Assembly (NCBI GenBank): GCA_902518395.1
Contig: CABYFX010000003.1
Span: 1-50,118, forward strand
DNA length: 50,118 bases
Direction: 5' to 3'
From: an uncultured Pelagibacteraceae bacterium
Lineage (GTDB): Bacteria; Pseudomonadota; Alphaproteobacteria; Pelagibacterales; Pelagibacteraceae
Position numbers and translations under genes: made by a program. Below are positions 25,825 through 34,804 of the stretch, piece after piece. Within the stretch, counting starts at the first letter, position 1. Each line of letters begins with the position of its first letter. The notes beneath the pieces were generated by a model that saw only the letters and a program-made list of their open reading frames with translations, searched no databases and was not told the DNA's origin.

Positions 25825-26336
25825 AGGACGCCATAAACAGAGATGGTTTCACATTAATTGAGCTTTTAGTCGTCGTAGCCATCATCGGTATTCTAGCTGC
25901 TGTAGGTGTTGTAGCTTATAATGGTTATACACAAAGTGCAAAAAGAAATGCCACTCTTCAACAACATGCTCAAGCGGTAAAATTTATAAATAACACACTA
26001 AAATTATGTGATGTTCAAGGTGGTGGGATGTTAACGCTAAGTGATACGAGATCAATAAATTGCGATGTTAACAATAACCCTGGTGGTATTAATGGCTTGA
26101 ATAATATTTTTATTAATTATTTCTTAGACCAAGGGTATACAAATCCCTATGATAATTCAGTAATTGTTGTTTATACTGGCAGAAATAGTTCAAATGACAC
26201 AAATGGGAGAATGAGGTTTGATGAAACAGATTGCCCAAATAATTCTTCAAAAAAAAGAATTGCATTATGGGTAAAAACACATGTTGCAAGTGATTATCAA
26301 CCTGCGTTAATTCAAAAAGACGGATGGTGTAATTAG
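25818..26336 (+). CDS. Type IV pilin 12
   Basis: MVKDAINRDGFTLIELLVVVAIIGILAAVGVVAYNGYTQSAK. Confidence 0.85.
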   Translation: MVKDAINRDGFTLIELLVVVAIIGILAAVGVVAYNGYTQSAKRNATLQQHAQAVKFINNTLKLCDVQGGGMLTLSDTRSINCDVNNNPGGINGLNNIFINYFLDQGYTNPYDNSVIVVYTGRNSSNDTNGRMRFDETDCPNNSSKKRIALWVKTHVASDYQPALIQKDGWCN

Positions 26337-26668
26337 TTAAGATGATTTAAATTTATCATTAAAGAATTTAAATCATATGAATTCTTTAAAATAAGACCAT
26401 TTGTATCAGTAATCAAATATTTAAGATTTTTATTCTTTGGTTTAAAGTTTTTGCAAATCTTAAAACATGCATTCTCAGATGCATTTCTAAAAACATTAAA
26501 AGTGACTTGTTGATTTGAATTACTTAAACCATAATCTTTCCACGAACCCTTAGAGACCATTTTAGCATATAAATTTAAAATTATTTTTAATTCTTTTTTT
26601 TCGAAAAAATATTTTTGTTTTTCCTCTTTTTTATTATTATCAATTACTAATCTTAGGTTTCTATTCAT
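26333..26668 (-). CDS. DUF2794-like protein
   Basis: FEKKELKIILNLYAKMVSKGSWKDYGLSNSNQQVTFNVFRNASENACFKICK resembles alphaproteobacterial DUF2794. Confidence 0.65.
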   Translation of the reverse strand: MNRNLRLVIDNNKKEEKQKYFFEKKELKIILNLYAKMVSKGSWKDYGLSNSNQQVTFNVFRNASENACFKICKNFKPKNKNLKYLITDTNGLILKNSYDLNSLMINLNHLN

Positions 26669-27317
26669 TAATTTTATACTTATTTATCAATCCTATTTGA
26701 AAAGCGGTAAAAATAAAGGTTATTGGCAACATTCCCCAAACTTTAAAGTTTACCCAAAATTCTTCCGTTTGAGTTCTCCAGATTATTTCATTTAAAATTG
26801 CTAGAGCAAAAAAGAAATACATCCATCTCTTATTTAAAATTTCCCAACCCTCGTCATTTAAGGGCATAGATTTGCCAAGTAATTTCTTTAAAATTGGCTC
26901 TTTTGTAAAGTATTTGCCAAACATTAATGCAAGACCAAATAAAATATTTATAATTGTGGGCTTCATGTAAATAAATATAGGATCATCAAAATAAATTGTT
27001 AGACCACCAAATAGCGTTATCAATACTCCACTAATTAATGGAACTTTTGGAATTTTTTTCTCGCTAACCCAAACAACTAATACAGCAATAATTGTTGCAA
27101 CTATAAGTGGAGGAATTGCAATAATTAAGTTTTTATCATTGTTATAATAAAAATAAAAAAATATTACTAAAGGCCCTAAATCAGTTACAAATTTTAAAAA
27201 AGATTTATTCACTGCTACATAATAGCAGAATAATAAAACATTCACATTTTTTTTATTGATTTTTAATCTTAAATATCCATATTTAATGTGTGAGCATTCA
27301 AAAAGGTAAATTTTCAA
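26661..27317 (-). CDS. Inner membrane septation protein A family (YciB/IspZ)
   Basis: LGPLVIFFYFYY..., NEIIWRTQTEEFWVNFKVWGMLPITFIFTAFQIGLI. Confidence 0.85.
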   Translation of the reverse strand: MKIYLFECSHIKYGYLRLKINKKNVNVLLFCYYVAVNKSFLKFVTDLGPLVIFFYFYYNNDKNLIIAIPPLIVATIIAVLVVWVSEKKIPKVPLISGVLITLFGGLTIYFDDPIFIYMKPTIINILFGLALMFGKYFTKEPILKKLLGKSMPLNDEGWEILNKRWMYFFFALAILNEIIWRTQTEEFWVNFKVWGMLPITFIFTAFQIGLINKYKINE

Positions 27318-27610
27318 TTGGTGATGTAGTAAAACATAAGCACTTTGATTTTAGAGGTGTAATATATGACGTTGATTTTGAATTTAATAATTCAGAGGAG
27401 TGGTATCAATCAATTCCAAAAAATGTAAGACCAAGAAAAGATCAACCATTTTATCATTTGTTAGCTGAAAATGACGAAATCACGTATGAAGCATATGTTT
27501 CTGAACAAAATTTATTGGTGGATGACTCAGATGAACCGATTAAGCACCCTCTAATTAACGAAATATTTTCAGGCAAAAAGGGTTCAGGCTATTTTAAACC
27601 TTCTAACTAG
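27290..27610 (+). CDS. hspQ: Heat shock protein HspQ / hemimethylated-DNA-binding family
   Basis: FSIGDVVKHKHFDFRGVIYDVDFEF..IPKNVRPRKDQPFYHLLAEND..YEAYVSEQNL. Confidence 0.88.
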   Translation: MSIQKGKFSIGDVVKHKHFDFRGVIYDVDFEFNNSEEWYQSIPKNVRPRKDQPFYHLLAENDEITYEAYVSEQNLLVDDSDEPIKHPLINEIFSGKKGSGYFKPSN

Positions 27611-27682
27611 ATATATTTACATTTTTTAAACACATTTCGTGCAAATCTTCGTCACAGATTATGACTAAAATAAATAATATTT

Positions 27683-27736
27683 TGACCAAGGATGCTTTAA
27701 TCCCATTTATTTTATCTCCCTCAGTGTTCTTGGTCA
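27683..27736. repeat. Inverted repeat upstream of ccmC
   Basis: TGACCAAG (27683-27690) and CTTGGTCA (27729-27736), 38-nt loop. Confidence 0.5.
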
Positions 27737-27792
27737 GAATAACCCACCAGAAAAATTTTCATAATTTAAATTTGTGTTATAGATAACAGAGA

Positions 27793-28500
27793 ATGTTTAA
27801 GTATTTAAAACCGAACAATTTATTAAAAATAATAAATAAAACACAAAAGTTTGTATTTATTGTTTTTTTAGTAATTATAAGCATTGGTCTTGTTGAGGCA
27901 TTAATACTTTCTCCTGAAGACTATAAACAAAGCGACTCAGTGAGAATTATGTATGTCCATGTTCCGGCAGCTTGGATTTCTCTTGGAATTTTTTCTTTAA
28001 TTGCTGTTTTGTCATTTGGTATTTTAGTTTTTAAAAATAAGAATCTTTCTTTAATAACAAAAAGCTTAGCACCATCTGGTTTTGTCTTTAATCTAATTGC
28101 TTTAGTTACAGGATCCATCTGGGGTAAACCTACTTGGGGAACCTGGTGGGCATGGGATGCAAGAATAACATCAATGTTATTACTTGCTTTTTTTTATTTG
28201 ATGTTTCTTCTAAGTTGGAGGGTAACAGATAATGAGGAAAAAGCTGTAAAGATTAGTTCGTACATAGCAATAATAGGTTTAATAAATGTCCCAATAATCA
28301 AATTTTCTGTTGAATGGTGGTCAACATTGCACCAACCTTCTTCAGTAAATATTTTTACAGAAACTTCTATTCATGTTTCTATGTTGTTACCTTTAGGTAT
28401 AATGACTGCGGCATTTGCACTTTTTTCGCTTTTGATATTTTTGATGAAATATAATACAGAACTGATAAAAATAAAAAACAAAGGATTAGATAGATTATGA
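27793..28500 (+). CDS. ccmC: Heme exporter protein CcmC
   Basis: MYVHVPAAWIS, GKPTWGTWWAWDARITSMLLL, WWSTLHQP tryptophan-rich motif. Confidence 0.93.
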   Translation: MFKYLKPNNLLKIINKTQKFVFIVFLVIISIGLVEALILSPEDYKQSDSVRIMYVHVPAAWISLGIFSLIAVLSFGILVFKNKNLSLITKSLAPSGFVFNLIALVTGSIWGKPTWGTWWAWDARITSMLLLAFFYLMFLLSWRVTDNEEKAVKISSYIAIIGLINVPIIKFSVEWWSTLHQPSSVNIFTETSIHVSMLLPLGIMTAAFALFSLLIFLMKYNTELIKIKNKGLDRL

Positions 28501-28730
28501 TTAACGAAGTTTTATACATGAACGGATATGGTCTCTATGTATGGTCTTCTTTTGCATTTACTCTTTCTTGTTTTTGTATTTTATATTCAGTAATCAAACT
28601 TCAATTAGTTAAGGAGCAAAAGAAATTTAGGGCTCGTTTTGAAAGTTTAGAGACTAATAAAATTGAAATAGCAAAAAAACAAGAAACATACAAAGAAATA
28701 CTAGCTACTTCATCTACATCTAAAATTTAA
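28497..28730 (+). CDS. ccmD: CcmD-like heme exporter subunit
   Basis: Small single-TM protein [14 protein letters not shown] between ccmC and ccmE. Confidence 0.75.
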   Translation: MINEVLYMNGYGLYVWSSFAFTLSCFCILYSVIKLQLVKEQKKFRARFESLETNKIEIAKKQETYKEILATSSTSKI

Positions 28731-28741
28731 TTTTTATATTC

Positions 28742-29164
28742 ATGTATGGTAAAAAAGTTAAATTAAGAGCCATCTTTATATTATCTATATTCTTTTCATC
28801 AGTCTTAATTGTTTTTTTAGTTTTTAAATCCCTTGAGGAAAACGTTGTTTATTTTAAATCACCTACAGAAATAAAAAATTTAACAGAGTTGACACCAAAA
28901 AAAATAAGGGTTGGTGGTATGGTTAAAGAAAAATCAATTAATGTTAATCAGTCAGAAGTTAACTTTGTAATCACTGACTTTAAAAATGAATTAATCGTTA
29001 ATTATAGTGGCTCTGTTCCAAATTTATTTGAGGAGGGAAAAGGAGTTGTGGCTGAAGGTTTTTTAAAAGATCGTAATTTTTTAACTGCTGTTAAAATTTT
29101 AGCAAAACACGACGAAAATTATATGCCACCTGAAGTGAAAGAGTCAATTAAAGAGGATAATTAA
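28742..29164 (+). CDS. ccmE: Cytochrome c maturation heme chaperone CcmE
   Basis: [34 protein letters not shown] with heme-binding His. Confidence 0.93.
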   Translation: MYGKKVKLRAIFILSIFFSSVLIVFLVFKSLEENVVYFKSPTEIKNLTELTPKKIRVGGMVKEKSINVNQSEVNFVITDFKNELIVNYSGSVPNLFEEGKGVVAEGFLKDRNFLTAVKILAKHDENYMPPEVKESIKEDN

Positions 29165-31035
29165 TGCTAAACCAAATTGGAAATTATTCACTTTATATTG
29201 CTTTACTATCGTCTATTTTAATAATCATTCAATCTCCAATATTATTAAATAGGAATAATATAAATGTTAGTGGAAAAATTTTTTCACTAATTTCTATTCA
29301 ATCATTAATGATTATAATAAGTTTCATTGCTCTTATAATAGCTTTTATAATCTCAGATTTTAGTAATGAGACAGTCTATAATAATTCTCATACCTCTAAA
29401 CCTTTGTTCTATAAAATTTCAGGAACATGGGGAAACCATGAGGGAAGTTTACTTCTTTGGTTACTCGTATTATCAATTTTCTTATTAATTTTTACAATTA
29501 CTTCAAAAAATATTTCAAATAAATATAGGATTTTAACTTTATTTTTTCAGGAAATAATAATTTTGGGATTTTTGTTGTTTATTCTTTTTACCTCAAATCC
29601 TTTTATGAGTTTATTTCCAATTCCTAACGAGGGAACTGGTTTAAATCCAATACTTCAAGACCCTGCATTAGCAATTCATCCACCAATATTATATTTAGGA
29701 TATGTTGGAACATCTATTATTTTTTCTTCTTCACTCGCAGCCTTAATTTCAGGTTCTGTAAATAAAACTTGGGCTAAGCATATAAAGAATTGGGTACTAG
29801 TTTCATGGATTTTTTTATCAATTGGAATTTTATTAGGATCTATATGGGCTTATTATGAACTAGGATGGGGAGGATTTTGGTTTTGGGATCCAGTTGAAAA
29901 TGTATCCCTTATGCCATGGTTTTGTTTAACAGCTTTATTTCACACTATTTTAATTTTAGAAAAAAGAGAAATGTTTCATTCCTGGGCAGTAATTTTATCA
30001 ATTACAACTTTCTCATTAAGTATGAGTGGAACATTTCTCGTTAGATCTGGTATTTTAAATTCAATCCATACTTTTGCAAATGATCCTTCAAGGGGTGTCT
30101 TTATTCTTAGTTTTTTATTTATATTAATTACGCTGTCTATTTTTATTTATTTTTTTTATCAAAACAAAATCAATAACAATTTCACAAAAACTTATATTAT
30201 TAGTAAAGAAACAGCTATTCTAGTTAATAACTTGTTCATGATGTTTTTTTTATCAGTTGTCTTAATTGGTACAGTTTATCCAATATTTCTAGAAGTAGTA
30301 AATAATGATAAAATTTCAGTTGGCCCCACCTTTTATCATAAATTAATTGTGCCTTTTTTGATTCCTTTTTTAATTTTTATGGCAATTGGATCAAATCTTA
30401 ATTGGATAAAAGATAAAATAAATAAAATTAATCTACAGCAACTTTTATTTTTCATTTTATCAATAATTGTCTCGTTTATTTTTTTAAAAAGAGTTGGAAT
30501 TTCCTATTTATTTTCACTTCCACTTTTTATAGCAAGCTTTTTTCTTTTTTTTATTACTATTAAAGACTTTTCTGTTAAAAAAACAAATTTATCTCAAAAA
30601 ATATCTCATTTTGGTTTTAGTTTGTTTATTTTAAGTGTTTTAGTAAATGGTGTTCTTGCTAAAGAATATTCATCTAATATGAAAGTTGGTGATGAGAGAA
30701 AATTTTTAAATAAAACAATCAAATTTGAAAGTCTTAAAATTAATGAAAATAAAAATTATCAATCTTTAGAAGCAAACTTTAATATTACAGATAAAAATAA
30801 TTCGATTAATTTAAAACCAGAAGTTAGAGTTTATGATCAGCCACAGACTATTACTAGTGAGGCTGATATTGAAACAACAATATATTCAGATAATTTTTTA
30901 GTATTTAATATATTGAAAAATGATGGATTTTATAATGTAAGATATCAAATAAAACCGTTTATGATATGGATTTGGATATCAATAATATTAATCACCTTTG
31001 GAGGGATATTAAGCATTGTAAAAAAAAATGGTTAA
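29164..31035 (+). CDS. ccmF: Cytochrome c-type biogenesis protein CcmF
   Basis: WGNHEGSLLLW, WGGFWFWDPVENVSLMPWF, HSWAV. Confidence 0.94.
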   Translation: MLNQIGNYSLYIALLSSILIIIQSPILLNRNNINVSGKIFSLISIQSLMIIISFIALIIAFIISDFSNETVYNNSHTSKPLFYKISGTWGNHEGSLLLWLLVLSIFLLIFTITSKNISNKYRILTLFFQEIIILGFLLFILFTSNPFMSLFPIPNEGTGLNPILQDPALAIHPPILYLGYVGTSIIFSSSLAALISGSVNKTWAKHIKNWVLVSWIFLSIGILLGSIWAYYELGWGGFWFWDPVENVSLMPWFCLTALFHTILILEKREMFHSWAVILSITTFSLSMSGTFLVRSGILNSIHTFANDPSRGVFILSFLFILITLSIFIYFFYQNKINNNFTKTYIISKETAILVNNLFMMFFLSVVLIGTVYPIFLEVVNNDKISVGPTFYHKLIVPFLIPFLIFMAIGSNLNWIKDKINKINLQQLLFFILSIIVSFIFLKRVGISYLFSLPLFIASFFLFFITIKDFSVKKTNLSQKISHFGFSLFILSVLVNGVLAKEYSSNMKVGDERKFLNKTIKFESLKINENKNYQSLEANFNITDKNNSINLKPEVRVYDQPQTITSEADIETTIYSDNFLVFNILKNDGFYNVRYQIKPFMIWIWISIILITFGGILSIVKKNG

Positions 31036-31561
31036 AAATATTAAGCTAATAGCAGTAGTTTTTTTAGTTATTGTAAGTTTTTTCATTCTTCTTAAAGGAC
31101 TGAATAAAACAAATAATTATTCCCCTAATTTAAACTCAAGTAAAATTGATTTTAACTTTAAGGCAAAGTTTCTTTACTCTGATGAAGAGTCAACATTATA
31201 TGAATTGATAAATGATAAAGATTTTTCAATAATCAATATTTGGGCTTCGTGGTGTCTGCCTTGTAGAGATGAGCATTCTTTTCTATTAAACCTCAAATCA
31301 TTGGATAAATTAAATATAATAGGAATTAATTATAAAGATAATGAGATTAATGCAAAAAAATTTATTAAAGAACTGGGTAACCCTTATTCTAAAATTGTAG
31401 TTGACCCTTCTGGGGTTAATTCAATTGAGCTAGGTGCATATGGTGTACCCGAAACAATTCTTATAAATAATAAATCTAAAACTATTTTAAAAAAATATAT
31501 AGGTCCACTAGATGATAAAAAACTTGCTGAACTTAAAATGATAATAAAAAATGAAAATTAA
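31028..31561 (+). CDS. ccmG: Thiol:disulfide interchange protein CcmG/DsbE
   Basis: NIWASWCLPCRDEH thioredoxin motif, YGVPETILI. Confidence 0.9.
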   Translation: MVKNIKLIAVVFLVIVSFFILLKGLNKTNNYSPNLNSSKIDFNFKAKFLYSDEESTLYELINDKDFSIINIWASWCLPCRDEHSFLLNLKSLDKLNIIGINYKDNEINAKKFIKELGNPYSKIVVDPSGVNSIELGAYGVPETILINNKSKTILKKYIGPLDDKKLAELKMIIKNEN

Positions 31562-31913
31562 AATTTTAGTACTTACAATATTTTACTTAATAGGTTCTTT
31601 TAATCTATCATATGCAGCGAATTCTGAAAAGGTTAACAAAATTTCAAAAAATTTGAGATGTTTAATTTGTCAAGGACAATCAGTTTATGACTCTCAATCT
31701 GATTTTGCTTTAAGTATGAAAATTTTAATTCAAAATAAAATAGATGAAGGTAAAAATGATGAACAGATTTATGATTTCCTTAAGAGCAAATATGGAGAGT
31801 GGATTGTGTATGATCCAGAAATTACTAAAAATACACTTTTACTTTGGATATTACCTTTGATTTTGTTTGTTTTTGGAGCTATTTTAATTATTAGAAAACT
31901 ATCTATAAAGTAG
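31551..31913 (+). CDS. ccmH: Cytochrome c-type biogenesis protein CcmH
   Basis: LRCLICQGQSVYDSQSDFA LRCxxCQ motif, C-terminal TM. Confidence 0.92.
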   Translation: MKIKILVLTIFYLIGSFNLSYAANSEKVNKISKNLRCLICQGQSVYDSQSDFALSMKILIQNKIDEGKNDEQIYDFLKSKYGEWIVYDPEITKNTLLLWILPLILFVFGAILIIRKLSIK

Positions 31914-31927
31914 TTATAACTTTTCTT

Positions 31928-32428
31928 ATGAGAGCCATTACAAAAATTCTGTTAATATATATTTTGGTATCATTTAACGTAGTAAAAGCTGACGATAAAA
32001 GTTCTAACGAAAATTGGAGCTTTTATACAGGAATGTTTGATTTTAGTGATGATGGAAAAAAAGCTAATTTATTCGGTATTCAGCATATTAATACTGGAAA
32101 AAATAAAGAAAGTTTTTTAGGTATTCTTCAACCTGTAACAGGACTTATGGTGACTGGCGATAATGCTGCGTATATTTATACAGGATTTCAAATTTATAAT
32201 GAAGGTGCTTTAAAATTTACTCCAAGTTTTACTCCAGGCTTGTATTCTAAGGGTGACGGAAAAGACTTAGGACATGTTATTGAGTTTAAAACAGAGATAC
32301 AAATTTCATATGAGTTCTCGTCAAATAGTGAAATAGCAGTATCATATAATCATATATCTAATGCAAGCATTGGAGATAAAAATCCTGGGGCAAATAGTTA
32401 TATGTTTAATTATATAAAAAAATTTTAA
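31928..32428 (+). CDS. PagL-like acyloxyacyl hydrolase (lipid A 3-O-deacylase family)
   Basis: Signal peptide, beta-barrel-like, SYNHISNASIGDKNPGANS (His-Ser motif of PagL). Confidence 0.7.
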   Translation: MRAITKILLIYILVSFNVVKADDKSSNENWSFYTGMFDFSDDGKKANLFGIQHINTGKNKESFLGILQPVTGLMVTGDNAAYIYTGFQIYNEGALKFTPSFTPGLYSKGDGKDLGHVIEFKTEIQISYEFSSNSEIAVSYNHISNASIGDKNPGANSYMFNYIKKF

Positions 32429-32437
32429 ACTCTAAAT

Positions 32438-33589
32438 ATGAATTTAAAAGATTGTCACAATTTTGGTGATTTTAGAAAATTAGCAAAAAAAAAATTACCT
32501 TCTCCAATTTTTCACTACATTGACGGTGCAGCAGACGATGAGATAACTTATGCAAGAAATACAAGTGCTTTTGATGATGTTGATTTAGTTCCAAATGTTC
32601 TAAGAGGAGTTGAAAATGTTGATCTTTCAACAACAATATTTGGAAAAAAATTGGATTTACCATTTTACCTAGCACCAACTGCATTACAAAGACTTTTTCA
32701 TTATGATGGAGAAAGAGCAGTTGGAAAGGCAGCAAAAAAATTTAATACAATGTTTGGTGTTTCAGCTTTGGCTACAGTCAGTGTAGAGGAAATTTCTGCT
32801 ATGATTGATACTCCAAAGATGTTTCAATTTTATTTTCACAAAGATAGAGGCTTGAATGACTCTTGTTTAGAGAGAGCTAAAGCAGCTAAATTTGATGTAA
32901 TGGCTTTAACTGTAGATACTATTACAGGCGGAAACCGAGAGAGAGATTTAAGAACTGGTTTTACATCTCCACCTAAGTTGACCTTATCAAGTTTGTTTAG
33001 TTTTGCTACTAAGCCTATGTGGGGGATAAACTATCTGACTAAAGGTAAATTTGAATTACCGCACCTTCAAGATTTTGTAAAAGAAGGTACAAGCACTAAC
33101 TCTTCAATTGGGAGTTATTTTTCTACTATGTTAGACCAATCTATGAATTGGAAAGATGCTGAAAAACTTTGTTCTCAATGGGGTGGCCATTTTGCTCTCA
33201 AAGGTATTATGAGTGTTGAAGATGCAAAAAAAGCTGTAGATATAGGTTGTACTGGAATTATGGTTTCAAATCATGGAGGAAGACAACTTGATGGTTCCAG
33301 ATCTCCTTTTGATCAACTTGCAGAAATTGTGGATGCTGTTGGTGATAAACTTGATGTTATATGTGAAGGTGGAATTCACAGGGGAACTCATATGTTAAAA
33401 GCATTATCTTTAGGTGCTAAAGCTTGTTCAGGTGGAAGACTTTATCTTTATGCTTTAGCTGCAGCAGGTCAAGCAGGAGTGGAAAGAGCACTAAATCAAT
33501 ATAAAACTGAACTGCAAAGAGATATGAAACTAATGGGTTGCACAAAAATCAGTGACCTAAATAGAAGTAATTTAAGATTCAGAGGATAA
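32438..33589 (+). CDS. FMN-dependent alpha-hydroxyacid dehydrogenase, paralog A
   Basis: HYIDGAADDE, ALTVDTITGGNRERDLR, SNHGGRQLDGSRSP. Confidence 0.9.
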   Translation: MNLKDCHNFGDFRKLAKKKLPSPIFHYIDGAADDEITYARNTSAFDDVDLVPNVLRGVENVDLSTTIFGKKLDLPFYLAPTALQRLFHYDGERAVGKAAKKFNTMFGVSALATVSVEEISAMIDTPKMFQFYFHKDRGLNDSCLERAKAAKFDVMALTVDTITGGNRERDLRTGFTSPPKLTLSSLFSFATKPMWGINYLTKGKFELPHLQDFVKEGTSTNSSIGSYFSTMLDQSMNWKDAEKLCSQWGGHFALKGIMSVEDAKKAVDIGCTGIMVSNHGGRQLDGSRSPFDQLAEIVDAVGDKLDVICEGGIHRGTHMLKALSLGAKACSGGRLYLYALAAAGQAGVERALNQYKTELQRDMKLMGCTKISDLNRSNLRFRG

Positions 33590-34740
33590 TGAGTTTAAGC
33601 AATTGCTATAACTTTGATGACTTTAGAAAGTTAGCAAAAAAAAAACTCCCTGCACCTATTTTTCATTATATAGATGGAGGAGCAGACGATGAAGTTACAA
33701 TGAATAGGAACACAGATTCATTTAATGACTGTGATCTAATTCCAAATATTTTAAATAGTGTTGGTGAACCTGATTTAAAGACAGAGGTTTTTGGAACAAA
33801 GATGGATATGCCAATTTTTTTATCTCCTACGGCTATGCAAAGTTTATATCATCCAGATGGAGATAAAGCTTCTGCTCGTGCTGCTGAAAACTTTGGTACT
33901 ATATACAGTATGTCTACTATGGCATCTTTTTCGATTGAAGAAATTGCAAATCTTTCAAGTGGTCCGAAAATATTCCAGTTATATATTCATAAGGACCAAT
34001 CTATAACTAATGATTTAATAGATAGATGTAAAAGAGCAAACTTCAATGGAATGTGTATTACAGTTGATACCATTGTTGCTGGAAACAGAGAAAGAGATCA
34101 TAGAACAGGTTTTACAACACCACCAAAATTTACTTTAGATAGTTTAATGAGTTTTGCCATGAGACCTCAGTGGGTCTTTAACTATTTTACGCATAAGAAA
34201 TTTGAATTAGCAAATCTTAAAGATAAAGTTGATAAGGGTACAAATATTGCCCAATCTGTTATGGGATATATAAATGAGCAATATGATCCTGCTATGAATT
34301 GGAAAGATGCAGAGTATTGTATAAAAAAATGGGATGGTCCAATTGCACTTAAAGGAGTTATGTCAGTTGATGACGCTAAAAGAGCAATAGATATAGGATG
34401 TACAGCTATAATGATATCAAACCATGGTGGAAGACAACTTGATGGGTCTAGATCTCCTTTTGATCAAGTAAAAGCTATCAGAGATGCTGTAGGAGATAAA
34501 TTAGAGGTAATTTTAGATGGTGGAGTTCGAAGAGGGACACATGTTCTTAAGGCATTAGCAGCAGGTGCGACAGCTTGTAGTTTTGGTAAAGCTTTTTTGT
34601 TTAGTTTAGGGGCTGGTGGTCAACAAGGAGTAGAAAGATTACTACAAAATATGCATGATGAAATCAGACGTAACATGATATTGATGGGATGCAAAAGTAT
34701 AAAGGATCTGGATGAGTCCAAAATCATTTATAGAAGATAA
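33589..34740 (+). CDS. FMN-dependent alpha-hydroxyacid dehydrogenase, paralog B
   Basis: Same family and same length (383 aa); canonical LDGGVRRGTHVLKALAAGA. Confidence 0.91.
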   Translation: MSLSNCYNFDDFRKLAKKKLPAPIFHYIDGGADDEVTMNRNTDSFNDCDLIPNILNSVGEPDLKTEVFGTKMDMPIFLSPTAMQSLYHPDGDKASARAAENFGTIYSMSTMASFSIEEIANLSSGPKIFQLYIHKDQSITNDLIDRCKRANFNGMCITVDTIVAGNRERDHRTGFTTPPKFTLDSLMSFAMRPQWVFNYFTHKKFELANLKDKVDKGTNIAQSVMGYINEQYDPAMNWKDAEYCIKKWDGPIALKGVMSVDDAKRAIDIGCTAIMISNHGGRQLDGSRSPFDQVKAIRDAVGDKLEVILDGGVRRGTHVLKALAAGATACSFGKAFLFSLGAGGQQGVERLLQNMHDEIRRNMILMGCKSIKDLDESKIIYRR

Positions 34741-34804
34741 AAAATTTTAATTAATAGACATATTAAATCTTTTCAGTTAGTTTTCCTTTTTTAAAAATAA
34801 AATT

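Noticed and set aside
20089-26336. CRISPR-like or intergenic repeat array interpretation of the regularly recurring ~100-bp similarity
   Set aside because: The recurring block is always the in-frame 5' coding end of a pilin gene; spacing is irregular (about 0.4-0.6 kb) and it is not palindromic.
27772-27780. TTTGTGTTA box upstream of ccmC (and near-match TTTGTGTTT upstream of dctP) resembling the pilMN boxes
   Set aside because: A single 9-mer is expected about once or twice by chance in an AT-rich 50-kb window; no paired, phased arrangement as at 12131-12215.
27793-31913. Absence of ccmA/ccmB next to ccmC-H as a missing-system signal
   Set aside because: They may be encoded elsewhere in the genome; the window alone cannot decide.
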